Assembly: GCA_030149165.1 (NCBI GenBank)
Contig: JASBRY010000001.1
Location: forward strand, 124,001-188,000
DNA length: 64,000 bases
Direction of reading: 5' to 3'
DNA from: Phycisphaerales bacterium
Lineage (GTDB): Bacteria > Planctomycetota > Phycisphaerae > Phycisphaerales > UBA1924
This document shows positions 37,922 through 46,165 of this stretch, in pieces (positions within the stretch are counted from its first letter, which is position 1; every line of letters begins with the position of its first letter). Below the pieces are notes generated by a model. The model searched no databases, was not told the DNA's origin, and saw only the letters and a list, made by a program, of their open reading frames with translations. The position numbers and the translations under genes were made by a program.

Positions 37922-38725
37922 ATGTTCAAAACAACCGTAATCGCTATTGCGTCGTGCGCAGGTATGGCGTCGGTCAGCCTCGCAGGTGGTGTCAATGTGC
38001 TCGCAGATGCGAACTCAACCGCGACCTTCGACACAAACTCCGGACAAATCAGCTGGCTCGTCGACGGTGTTGAGCAAATCTTCGCTCAAGACTTCTTCTT
38101 CCGCCGCGCATCGGACACCCGTGAATACCGCGTCGATGATGTCAACCTATCACTCGACGGCATCTTCACCTCCGACACAAACCCATTTACCGATACAAGC
38201 CACGACGCACTCGCGCAGCTCTACTCGGACGGCAACGGTCTCCAGATCGAAACGCTCTTCACCCTCCGTGGTGGTACCGCAGGTTCCAGCAATGCTGACC
38301 TCGCTGAGCAGATCACCATCCGCAACACAAGCAACGCGTCGATGTCGCTCTCGTTCTTCCAGTTTGTTGACTTCGACCTCGGCGGAGACTTCTCCGACGA
38401 CGCAGGTCAGATCGTCAACGGCAACACCGCTCAACAAGCAGACAACGACTTCTCTGTCGCAGAAACCGTCGTCACCCCTTCACCAACACTGTTCCAAATG
38501 AGCAACGCGGTCCTGATGAACGCATTCCTCAACGACAACAACGTCGATAACCTCGACGGCTCCTCTTCATTCGCAGGCGATGTCGGCTGGGCATTCCAGT
38601 GGGACATCACCCTCGCAGCTGGTGAGCAGTTCATCATCTCCAAGGACAAGTCCATTGTCCCAGCTCCAGGTTCAGCAATGCTCCTCGGCGCTGCAGGCCT
38701 CTTCGCTGGCCGTCGCCGCCGATAA
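37922..38725 (+). CDS. Tandem PEP-CTERM paralogue 4
   Basis: This 267-residue member has a signal peptide ending near SVSLAGG and blocks FAQDFFFRRASDTREYRVD, DTNPFTDTSHDA, FTLRGGTAGSS, DLAEQITIRN, FFQFVDFDLGG and GWAFQWDITLAAGE, with the tail VPAPGSAMLLGAAGLFA plus Arg cluster. ATG 37922 follows the same kind of AGAGAGA leader as paralogue 3. A strong terminator follows the gene. Confidence 0.85.
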   Translation: MFKTTVIAIASCAGMASVSLAGGVNVLADANSTATFDTNSGQISWLVDGVEQIFAQDFFFRRASDTREYRVDDVNLSLDGIFTSDTNPFTDTSHDALAQLYSDGNGLQIETLFTLRGGTAGSSNADLAEQITIRNTSNASMSLSFFQFVDFDLGGDFSDDAGQIVNGNTAQQADNDFSVAETVVTPSPTLFQMSNAVLMNAFLNDNNVDNLDGSSSFAGDVGWAFQWDITLAAGEQFIISKDKSIVPAPGSAMLLGAAGLFAGRRRR

Positions 38726-38749
38726 TACATCAAACTCTGAACTCCTCTG

Positions 38750-38777
38750 AAAACCCCCGAAACTTCGGGGGTTTTTT
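38750..38777 (+). terminator. Terminator after paralogue 4
   Basis: The stem AAAACCCCCGAA/TTCGGGGGTTTT is followed by a T-run. It closes the tandem array. Confidence 0.92.
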
Positions 38778-39002
38778 CATATCGACCCATTTCCCGGCTC
38801 CCAAGCCCTTCTCGGACGCCAAACGACCCGCTCCCGTTCACCCTCCAACACCTGTTCCATCTGTAACGAATCAAGTTCACCCATCACCCCTTCAACACAC
38901 CCTCAGGGATGGCATCTTGCGGTTTGTGGTGTCTATTTGCACTGACACCTCGCCGTTTGATGCGTTTACAACCGGCGACCACGAGAACACGGGAGAACAT
39001 CA

Positions 39003-39722
39003 ATGAACCACACAACCACCGCAATCGCGATCATCGCCGCAGCAACCGCTGTTGCATCCGCAGATATCGTCGATATGAAGTACACCGGAGTCGGCGCGGG
39101 ACGCAATGTCAAGATCCACTTCAACGACTCGTCCTTCAACGCATTCGCCGGTGAGATCGAGCACGAGATCCAAGGCGCTCAATCACCAAACACATTCTTG
39201 AACGGTACCTTGTACACATACTGCGCCGACATCTCCGAGCATGTCGCGACCAACTTCTCCGAATACGAAATCACAAGCGTCGACAATGTCCCGATGACCG
39301 ACAACATGTTCACCGCGATGAACTCCACCAAGTCCAGCGCGATCCGCGCACTCTACGCAACCACCTACGATGCGCATGTCAACCGTGAGTTCAATGACAC
39401 ACAAGCCGCAGCGTTCCAGCTCACCATCTGGGAAATCGTCAACGACTACAACGGCAACGAGTCGTCCATCGATGTCACCGCAGGATCGCTCACATTCTCC
39501 AAGACCAACGGCAAAGACATCCAGAATAGCATCGTCAATGCCGTTGAAGGATTCAAGCAGAAGATGACCATCGGTCTCGAAGCCGGTTGGGGTAACTTCA
39601 ACGGCGTCGTCGGACTCGCCAACGCAGGTGCGCAAGACCAGCTCGCTGTCCCAGCACCAGGCGCGTTCGCACTGCTCGCAGCAGGCGGTCTCATCACCAC
39701 CCGCCGTCGCCGTCAAGCTTAA
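39003..39722 (+). CDS. PEP-CTERM protein with possible Cys-Gln thioester-type domain
   Basis: The 239-residue secreted protein has a signal peptide (to about residue 20) and the sorting tail VPAPGAFALLAAGGLIT plus Arg cluster. Two motifs, TYCADI (Cys74) and AAFQLTIWEIV (Gln139), resemble the Cys and Gln motifs of surface thioester domains, which form an internal Cys-Gln bond that can react with host or matrix amines. An alternative Gln134 lies in DTQAA. Similar QLAIWE motifs are common in PEP-CTERM proteins. Thioester formation is inference only. Confidence 0.78.
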   Translation: MNHTTTAIAIIAAATAVASADIVDMKYTGVGAGRNVKIHFNDSSFNAFAGEIEHEIQGAQSPNTFLNGTLYTYCADISEHVATNFSEYEITSVDNVPMTDNMFTAMNSTKSSAIRALYATTYDAHVNREFNDTQAAAFQLTIWEIVNDYNGNESSIDVTAGSLTFSKTNGKDIQNSIVNAVEGFKQKMTIGLEAGWGNFNGVVGLANAGAQDQLAVPAPGAFALLAAGGLITTRRRRQA

Positions 39723-39751
39723 GACCGCACACACAACCAAGCGTTTCTCTC

Positions 39752-39786
39752 AAAGCCCCGCTGCATCCTCCGCAGCGGGGTTTATT
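39752..39786 (+). terminator. Terminator after the thioester-like gene
   Basis: The stem AAAGCCCCGCTGC/GCAGCGGGGTTT is followed by a short T-rich stretch. Confidence 0.88.
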
Positions 39787-39829
39787 GCATTTCTGAAAGC
39801 ACCCGCCCCCACATCCCTACAATACAACG

Positions 39830-40090
39830 ATGGAACAGCTCCACTCCACATCCCAAACCGTCACCTTCCGCACGACCAACCCCCTCGTGCGTTTCCTCTC
39901 CCTCTTCCTGTTCTTCCTCTTCATCATCCTGGGATTCATCATCGCGATCCCGATCCTGATCATCGCCGCCGTCCTCGGCCTCGTCTTCTTCCTCTACATC
40001 AAAATCAAAAACACCCTCACACGAGCCCACCAACCCAATGGCCCCCTCGACGGACGACACAATGTCAAAGTCATCAACCCCGATGAGTGA
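39830..40090 (+). CDS. Small membrane protein (86 aa)
   Basis: The central 40 residues (about 19-60) are hydrophobic enough for two membrane passes, with Phe-, Leu- and Ile-rich sequence; the ends are polar. I do not recognise a family. The stop overlaps the next gene's start by 8 bases, so the two are probably translated together. Confidence 0.65.
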   Translation: MEQLHSTSQTVTFRTTNPLVRFLSLFLFFLFIILGFIIAIPILIIAAVLGLVFFLYIKIKNTLTRAHQPNGPLDGRHNVKVINPDE

Positions 40091-40493
40091 GCTGCAATCC
40101 ACACCATTCCGCTGTATTCACTGCGCTCATGAACTTGCATCCGCGCAGCACGTGACAACCGAGTTCACTTGCCCCTTGTGCAACAAAGCAACAGATCCGT
40201 ACAACCCACGTGCAAGAACTGTCCAAAGACAAAGCTACTTAATCATACTCATCAGCGTATCCATCGCCGCACTCATACCAGGCATCGGGATCGGAGTGAC
40301 CTCAATCATGTCTCCCCTGCTGTTTATCTTGCTTTGGCCAACCCTGATCGTCCCAAGCTTTTTGTCCGACCGATTCCTCAAGCGTACACCATTCAATCAG
40401 CGCCCGGCAGTGTGCGCCGTCCTCTGGATCGCGTGGCTATCAGGTATCCCACTCGGCTATCTTGCAACGATTGCCGTGTACGATCTCATTTAA
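40083..40493 (+). CDS. Zinc-ribbon membrane protein
   Basis: The 136-residue protein starts with a treble-clef-like zinc ribbon (CIHC at about residues 11-14 and CPLC about 30-33), then three likely membrane segments. ATG 40083 inside the end of the previous gene is preferred to 40038. Its stop overlaps the converging aminotransferase gene by 4 bases. Function is unknown. Confidence 0.7.
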   Translation: MSELQSTPFRCIHCAHELASAQHVTTEFTCPLCNKATDPYNPRARTVQRQSYLIILISVSIAALIPGIGIGVTSIMSPLLFILLWPTLIVPSFLSDRFLKRTPFNQRPAVCAVLWIAWLSGIPLGYLATIAVYDLI

Positions 40494-41407
40494 CCAACCA
40501 CCCCACCCCGAATCTGATTCGTCACCCCGCCCGGCTCCCCGTTCCCGATCACTTCCGCCTCCACCTTCACGATCGGGAGCACCTTCCAGCTCGAGTTCGT
40601 CAGGAACACCTCGTCCGCATCGAGCAGATCATCGATCGTCATCATCCGAACCTCGACCCCGATCCCCAGCTTCTTCGCAACCTCCATCACGCGCATCCGC
40701 GTGATCCCAGGAAGGACCGGACTCGGGAGCGCATGCGCCTCCCCGCTCTCCTCGCCGCGAGCGATCGGAGTGATCAGCTTCCCATCGCTGACTACAAAAA
40801 GATTCGACACACACCCCCCGCTCAGATGATTGCTCACCTGCAGCACGATCGACTCCGCCGCCCCCTTCGCCGCGCTCGTCTGCAGCTCCCGCAAACGCCA
40901 CCAGTAGTTCAGCGTCTTGTGCCCCGCCGTGGGATCAAGAGGATTCGCACGCGCCTCCGCGATCGTCGCCATCACCCCGCTCTCGAACATCTCGTCCGGA
41001 TACACCGTCGCGGGCTGCGCCTGAATGAGCACCGTCGGACGATGGTTCGTCCCCCCACCGCTCTGGAGCATGTTCAGGTCCCCGCCCGTCACCGTCAGCC
41101 GCACGCGCGTGTGCTTGTACCGCGCCCGCCGCACCGTCTCCTCGACCGCTTCACCCAGCGCGCCGGTTTTTAGATCATCACTGAGCCCAAGCATCGCCGC
41201 CGATTCCTGCAAGCGATCCATATGCGCTTCCAGATCATCGACCACCACACCATCCGCCGTACTCAGCGCGTGCATCGTTTCAAACAACCCCACCCCATGC
41301 TGCACCGACGCATCAAACGCCGAGAGCTTCGCCTCTTCGCGCGTCATCATCATGCCGTCCAAAAACACGCTCTCACAGGTATCGCCGCTGTTCAGATCTT
41401 CTTGCAT
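40490..41407 (-). CDS. Class IV PLP aminotransferase (IlvE / aminodeoxychorismate lyase type)
   Basis: The 305-residue enzyme has the class IV fold with the PLP-binding Lys in AGHKTLNYWW, the early motif VQHGVGLFETM, and the phosphate-binding LPGITRMRVMEVAK region. SGGCVSNLFVVSDG fits this family. It could be branched-chain aminotransferase, D-amino acid aminotransferase or PabC; sequence reading alone does not settle this. A pabB-like gene at 52 kb makes PabC possible. Confidence 0.88.
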   Translation of the reverse strand: MQEDLNSGDTCESVFLDGMMMTREEAKLSAFDASVQHGVGLFETMHALSTADGVVVDDLEAHMDRLQESAAMLGLSDDLKTGALGEAVEETVRRARYKHTRVRLTVTGGDLNMLQSGGGTNHRPTVLIQAQPATVYPDEMFESGVMATIAEARANPLDPTAGHKTLNYWWRLRELQTSAAKGAAESIVLQVSNHLSGGCVSNLFVVSDGKLITPIARGEESGEAHALPSPVLPGITRMRVMEVAKKLGIGVEVRMMTIDDLLDADEVFLTNSSWKVLPIVKVEAEVIGNGEPGGVTNQIRGGVVG

Positions 41408-41446
41408 CCCAAAGCGTACCCACCCCGCCCCTGTAATTCTTATCCG

Positions 41447-42052
41447 TTAATCCTGAGCATCAACCGCCGCCATCTTCCGCTTGTGCGACCGCATGATCAA
41501 AACAGGACCGATCAACGCGATCAGATGCAGCACCACGAGCACCCCATTCCTCGCGTAATGGATCGAGCGCACATTATCCTTCATCCCAAAGTTGATCCGC
41601 TCAAGCCCCTCAAGACACCCGCACCCGCTCTCAAGCAGCACCGCATCGCTCACCAGCGACAGGTAGTAACTGAACCCAATGATGTTCAGCATCGAGAAGA
41701 CCAGCACCAAGCGTCCAAAGAACTTCGTCAACTCTGATCCCATCACAAAGACCAGAATCAATCCAAGCACCAACTCCCCCGGACCGATCCACCACATAAA
41801 CCCATACAAACTCTGCGGCAGCACCGCATGTTCCGTCACCGTATCCACAAACGCGTTCATGTCCGATACTTTCGAGAACCCCGCGAGCAACCACATCACC
41901 ATGATGATGCCCACGCACACCCTCGGCACAATCATCCGAGGCTTCGCGAGCGACTCTCCCGCGCTCGGTGCCGAAGCACGACCACCGCCGGGACCATTCC
42001 CGACCCCGCGACCAAACCCCTTCTCAAAATCAGTTATCGGCGTGTCTCGCAT
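41447..42052 (-). CDS. MauE/DoxX-like membrane protein
   Basis: The 201-residue protein has a Gly/Pro-rich N-terminus and four membrane segments, with the motif SGCGCLEG near residue 145 that matches the Cys pair of MauE-type proteins (usual form CGCFG). MauE and relatives act in disulfide or electron transfer at the membrane. It starts 15 bases downstream of trpS. No thioredoxin-type partner with a CxxC is adjacent. Confidence 0.75.
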   Translation of the reverse strand: MRDTPITDFEKGFGRGVGNGPGGGRASAPSAGESLAKPRMIVPRVCVGIIMVMWLLAGFSKVSDMNAFVDTVTEHAVLPQSLYGFMWWIGPGELVLGLILVFVMGSELTKFFGRLVLVFSMLNIIGFSYYLSLVSDAVLLESGCGCLEGLERINFGMKDNVRSIHYARNGVLVVLHLIALIGPVLIMRSHKRKMAAVDAQD

Positions 42053-42067
42053 ACCCCAAATTCTCCA

Positions 42068-43153
42068 TTACGCAAAGACCAACGACCGCTTCCCAAAATC
42101 CAGTTTCATCGCTTCCTTGGCAAGATAGAGCGTCTCTTCCGCCGCGTTGTTCGCCTGTTCGGTATGCGCCCTCAGCAGCTCCAGCACCTTCTTATCCCCC
42201 TCTTTCCCCTCATAAGGCACACGCCGCTCACGCATCGGCTCCAGCAGCTTGTCAATATGCTCCGCGACCTCCACCTTCACATGACCATCCCCGATGTTGT
42301 CCCCCTTGCTGTACGCTTCCTCCAGCTCCTTGATCCGCTCATCATCGCGAATAAACGCCCGAACATAGTCAAACAACGCATTATGGATATCGCCAGGCTC
42401 ATCCATCGTCTGCCGACCCGTGTACAGACCCCCCATCTTCTTCTTGATCTGCTTAAAGGTATCCGTCAGGAAGATCGCATTATTCAGCGATTTGGACATT
42501 TTGTGCTTCCCATCCGTCCCGATCAGCCGCGCCACGCGCCCGACCTTCCCCTCCGGGATTGGGAACAACCCTCCCGCTTTCACATAGTCCTCATCCTCTG
42601 TATGCGGATCAACACCACAGTACATCTGATTAAACCGACGCGCCACCTCGCGGCAAGGCTCAATATGCGCCAGCTGATCCTCACCCACAGGAACAAGCTC
42701 AGGACGGAACAATAAAATATCCGCGCACTGACCAACCGAATACATCGGGAACCCGAACGAGTAGTTGTCCCCCAACCCCTTCGCGTCCAGCTCACTCTTG
42801 AGCGTCGGATTCCGCATCACACGATTAAACGGCAGCAGCATCGCAAGAAACCAACTCAGCTCAGCTATCCCAGGGATCTCCGTCTGCAACACAAAGGTCG
42901 ACTTCTCCGGATCAATCCCGCACGCGATCCAATCCTTCACAATATCAATCGTCGATCGACGGATCTCGTCAGGCTTATCCGCCCGCGTCGTGAACGCGTG
43001 CATGTTCGCGATCAGAAAGAAACACTCGTACTCATCCTGAAGCGCCACACGGTTCTCAAGCGACCCCACCCAGTGCCCGAGATGCAACTGCCCCGTGGGA
43101 GTATCACCAGTCAAAATCCGTGCACGCGATCCGTTTGCTGTCTTCTCACTCAT
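42068..43153 (-). CDS. trpS: Tryptophanyl-tRNA synthetase
   Basis: This 361-residue class I enzyme charges tRNA-Trp. The HIGH-like motif is in TPTGQLHLGHWVGS and the KMSKS motif in KHKMSKSLNN. Length is typical. ATG 43153 is the family start; the longer frame to 43441 overlaps the region upstream and matches nothing. It is divergent from the Tat-signal gene at 43272. Confidence 0.95.
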   Translation of the reverse strand: MSEKTANGSRARILTGDTPTGQLHLGHWVGSLENRVALQDEYECFFLIANMHAFTTRADKPDEIRRSTIDIVKDWIACGIDPEKSTFVLQTEIPGIAELSWFLAMLLPFNRVMRNPTLKSELDAKGLGDNYSFGFPMYSVGQCADILLFRPELVPVGEDQLAHIEPCREVARRFNQMYCGVDPHTEDEDYVKAGGLFPIPEGKVGRVARLIGTDGKHKMSKSLNNAIFLTDTFKQIKKKMGGLYTGRQTMDEPGDIHNALFDYVRAFIRDDERIKELEEAYSKGDNIGDGHVKVEVAEHIDKLLEPMRERRVPYEGKEGDKKVLELLRAHTEQANNAAEETLYLAKEAMKLDFGKRSLVFA

Positions 43154-43271
43154 AGAACACGATCGTAGCCTAAAACCGCGCATCCGAGCCAAAATCATTC
43201 GTTCAGATCCCAGACATTTCCCTTCTGAGAATGTACCCCATCTGGTACACTTCACCCACAAGGAGCCGCAG

Positions 43272-43949
43272 ATGATCGCAACCCAACTCCCCACCATCTC
43301 TCGCCGACAGTTCGTCGCCCTGTCAGCCGCAGCCGCGGCCTCCGCGACTGCGACAGCCCAATCACTCGCCTCATCCAACACCAATCTCTCCGCGCCATCC
43401 CTCGCACGAGTCCTCCCAAACCCACTCAACCCGACCACCAAACGCCTCCGTCACATCTCCCGAGCAAGCCCCGGCGCACCCAATCCAATCGTCAGCCCCA
43501 CCCTCACCATCACCCCGCTCTCGTGCATCTCCTCGCGCCTCGCTCAGAACGCATCACTCCGCATCGAAGCGCTCCACCCAACCCCCAACATCTACGCCAC
43601 CCTCCTCCACGCACACAACAAAGACATCGCAAGCGAATCCATCCCAGACTTCGCATCAACCGTCGTCACCAAAGCACCGCGCAACAGCCGAGCTCACACC
43701 ACGCTCCGCGTCACGCAACACTTCAACAATCACACCCAACAACACGCACTCACCCTCGACGCTTCTCAACCCGCGACCTACCTCCTCGCGATCCCCACCG
43801 CGCCCAGCGCATCAAACGCCGCGTGGCGCTTGAGCACCGCGCACACCAACGACAACGAAAACATCACCCACCTCACCAATCCGCTGAAAGCCGCCTCCAC
43901 ACACTGCGTCTACTTCAGCATCATCATCACAGACAACCCCGGAGAGTAA
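43272..43949 (+). CDS. Tat-exported protein of unknown function
   Basis: The first 30 residues are a twin-arginine signal (SRRQFVALSAAAAASA) ending in an ATAQ-type cleavage site. The rest, about 195 residues, is rich in Thr, Asn and His with beta-like strands (HTTLRVTQHFNNHTQQHALTL), and I do not recognise it. ATG 43272 follows AAGGAGCC, an excellent ribosome binding site. It is the first gene of a tight trio: the tail-collar gene begins 2 bases after its stop. Confidence 0.75.
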   Translation: MIATQLPTISRRQFVALSAAAAASATATAQSLASSNTNLSAPSLARVLPNPLNPTTKRLRHISRASPGAPNPIVSPTLTITPLSCISSRLAQNASLRIEALHPTPNIYATLLHAHNKDIASESIPDFASTVVTKAPRNSRAHTTLRVTQHFNNHTQQHALTLDASQPATYLLAIPTAPSASNAAWRLSTAHTNDNENITHLTNPLKAASTHCVYFSIIITDNPGE

Positions 43950-43951
43950 TC

Positions 43952-44476
43952 ATGGGATTCGGACAATACCTCGGCGAAATCAGAATGGTCGGCTTCAACT
44001 TCGCCCCTGTCGGTTGGGCAAAGTGCGACGGACAACTCCTCCCAATCGCACAAAACCAAGCACTCTTCTCCCTCCTCGGCACCCAATACGGCGGCAACGG
44101 CGAAACAACCTTCGGACTCCCAGACCTCCGCGCACGCGTCCCAATGCACGCAGGAAACGCCGGCGGCGTAGGAAACCATCCGATCGGACAAAAGGGTGGT
44201 TCAGAAACCACCGTCCTCACCGTCGCAAACCTTCCTCCACACAACCACTCAGTATCAATCGCGACCTCCTCAGCAGAAGGCGACTCCGCACTCCCAGGAG
44301 CAAACGCACTCGCCAAATCAAGCAACGGCGGATACACCACACAAGCAACCGACACCACTCTTGGAGGCATCAATCAAACCAGCGTTGGAAGCGCCCAACC
44401 CCACTCCAACATGCAACCCTTCCAAGCCGTCAACTTCATCATCGCACTCCAAGGGATCTTCCCATCACCATCCTGA
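43952..44476 (+). CDS. Phage tail collar domain protein (microcystin-dependent protein type)
   Basis: The 174-residue protein starts with the collar-domain sequence YLGEIRMVGFNFAPVGWAKCDGQ, continues LLPIAQNQALFSLLGTQYGG, and contains FGLPDLRARVP and LPPHNHSV. The end reads MQPFQAVNFIIALQGIFP, also typical. Such proteins resemble phage short-tail fibre tips but are common outside phages in bacteria with unclear roles. No other phage gene is present. It lies between a Tat protein and a dockerin protein. Confidence 0.88.
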   Translation: MGFGQYLGEIRMVGFNFAPVGWAKCDGQLLPIAQNQALFSLLGTQYGGNGETTFGLPDLRARVPMHAGNAGGVGNHPIGQKGGSETTVLTVANLPPHNHSVSIATSSAEGDSALPGANALAKSSNGGYTTQATDTTLGGINQTSVGSAQPHSNMQPFQAVNFIIALQGIFPSPS

Positions 44477-44487
44477 GAAAGCACACG

Positions 44488-45159
44488 ATGAACAAGCACG
44501 CCCAAATCATCGCACCACTCCTTCTCGCATCGGTTTCACTTGCAGGCGATCCGATCTTTGGATCCATCACGAACACCGATCCCACCTGGGACCGACCAAA
44601 CCAAACCGGGACTTTTCAAGGCGGCTTCTGCAATGTCCCCGCCGCCGACTCGCTCAATGACACAGTCCACTACGATGTCTACTACATCCGTGGAGACTTC
44701 ACCGCAGACTTCCTCGACGCCACCATCGACTCGCTCGAACCCAACCCCATCGACTTCGACCCAATGTCCGCCGTCTACTGCGGCGTGCTCGACCCCAACC
44801 AACCACTCGTCAATCTCATCGACATCGATGACGACTCGAACATCTATCCAAACGCGCTGATCTTCGCCGAATCCTTTATCGATCTCGATCAGGTCTACAC
44901 CCTCGTCGTCAGCTCATATTCCAACCACCCCGCGTCCCAGTTCGGAGAGTATGTCATCAACCTCCGCTCAGGACTCTACCTCTCCACCGCCTGCCATCCA
45001 GACTTCAACGGCGACGGCAACCTCAACTTCCTCGACATCTCCGCGTTCCTATCGCTGTATGGACAAATGGATGTCCGCGCGGACTACAACCACGACGGCA
45101 GCTTCAACTTCCTCGATGTCTCAGAGTTCCTCAGCGAGTTCGGAATGGGTTGCCCGTAA
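44488..45159 (+). CDS. Secreted protein with C-terminal GC-type dockerin-like module
   Basis: The 223-residue protein has a signal peptide (to about residue 20), an unrecognised domain of about 145 residues, and a C-terminal pair of EF-hand-like units: DFNGDGNLNFLDISAFLSLYG, slightly varied, then DYNHDGSFNFLDVSEFLSEFG and a final Gly-Cys-Pro. This matches the end of the FG-GAP protein at 17153. It starts 11 bases after the tail-collar gene. Confidence 0.82.
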   Translation: MNKHAQIIAPLLLASVSLAGDPIFGSITNTDPTWDRPNQTGTFQGGFCNVPAADSLNDTVHYDVYYIRGDFTADFLDATIDSLEPNPIDFDPMSAVYCGVLDPNQPLVNLIDIDDDSNIYPNALIFAESFIDLDQVYTLVVSSYSNHPASQFGEYVINLRSGLYLSTACHPDFNGDGNLNFLDISAFLSLYGQMDVRADYNHDGSFNFLDVSEFLSEFGMGCP

Positions 45160-45181
45160 CTCATAACCCAAAACCTGAAAC

Positions 45182-46165
45182 TCATACGCCCGTCTGGGCC
45201 GCGTCCGCGTTGATCATCAACGCAAGCAGCACATTGAGCCCGTTGAAGCACACATGCATCATGATCGGGACCCCCACCCGCTTCGTCCGCTCGTACGCGA
45301 TCCCGCAGCTCATCCCCACCGCAAAGATCGGGAGCAGCGCATGCCAAGGCACCGAGTTCTCACCACCCAAACGATGCATCCCCGCGAAGATCAATGAACT
45401 GAAAATGATCGCGAGCCAGGGACTCTTGAGCCACTTGAGCAGCGCCCCCTGCAAGAACACGCGGTAAATCAACTCTTCAACAAATGGCGCTCCGATCACC
45501 GCCGCGATCACAATCGCCCACACCCAAGGATTCCCTGGATCATTCTCCAGCTTCAACAAAGTCGGATGCGCCATGTTGTTCGGAGCCGCACTCTGCGTCT
45601 GCGTGTAGATCCACACCCCCAACATGTTCATCAGCTCAATAAACGGATACGCGAGCACAAAGCACCCAAGCCCCACCGGCAGATCGAGGAAGCTCAATCC
45701 CAATCCGCTCTTGCTCTCGCCCTCCACCATCGTGCTCCGCTTGAGCACAAACAGCATACCCAACCCCGCGATCATCCCGAATAGATACGACCCAACCGTA
45801 TTGATCGCGTCCATCTGTGTTTGGTCGTACCCCAGCTCCTGGATCCACTGGATCTGACTGATCAACTGCGGCGCTGAACTCGCCGCGAGGAACACCACAA
45901 AGATCGCAAACAACCACACCACACTCGGAAGCGAGTCCACATCCCGCAGCCCCGCCTTTGCATACCCGCCGGGACGCAGCAACCCACCCGCGAACAACAA
46001 CGCGATCACCAAGAGCAGCGACACCCCCAAAAACACCAGCTTCCACTGCTGCATCGTCTCAACCAGATCCCCCACGCTCTTATCCTGCACCCCGCTCGTG
46101 TCCACGGCCTGCGCCATCGCCTCCGGCGCCACCCCACCCAATACAGCCGCAATAATCACACACAT
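45182..46165 (-). CDS. CPBP family intramembrane metalloprotease
   Basis: The protein (327 residues from the chosen start) has about seven membrane segments. The three catalytic motifs of the CAAX/Abi protease family are present: EELIYR, FAGMHR and HVCFNGLN. Members cleave prenylated proteins or act in peptide export and immunity, but most bacterial members have unknown substrates. ATG 46165 gives a good N-terminal signal segment (VIIAAVLGGVAPEAMAQ). That start codon overlaps the divergent trpC start as CATG. Confidence 0.85.
   Translation of the reverse strand: MCVIIAAVLGGVAPEAMAQAVDTSGVQDKSVGDLVETMQQWKLVFLGVSLLLVIALLFAGGLLRPGGYAKAGLRDVDSLPSVVWLFAIFVVFLAASSAPQLISQIQWIQELGYDQTQMDAINTVGSYLFGMIAGLGMLFVLKRSTMVEGESKSGLGLSFLDLPVGLGCFVLAYPFIELMNMLGVWIYTQTQSAAPNNMAHPTLLKLENDPGNPWVWAIVIAAVIGAPFVEELIYRVFLQGALLKWLKSPWLAIIFSSLIFAGMHRLGGENSVPWHALLPIFAVGMSCGIAYERTKRVGVPIMMHVCFNGLNVLLALMINADAAQTGV

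Larger units (their letters stand above)
34861..38725 (+). repeat. Tandem array of four paralogous genes
   Basis: Four co-directional genes (starts 34861, 35777, 36859 and 37922) encode secreted proteins of 268-271 residues that align end to end. Intergenic spacers of 109 to 266 bases are not conserved overall, but copies 1 and 2 share the leader CCGGGGGAGA, and copies 3 and 4 share a promoter and leader. Copies 2, 3 and 4 are each followed by their own terminator. The pattern indicates repeated gene duplication with separate expression. Confidence 0.85.

Noticed and set aside
43952..44476. A prophage remnant suggested by the tail-collar domain
   Set aside because: No integrase, capsid, portal or other tail gene is nearby, base composition matches the surroundings, and stand-alone collar-domain proteins are common in bacteria.
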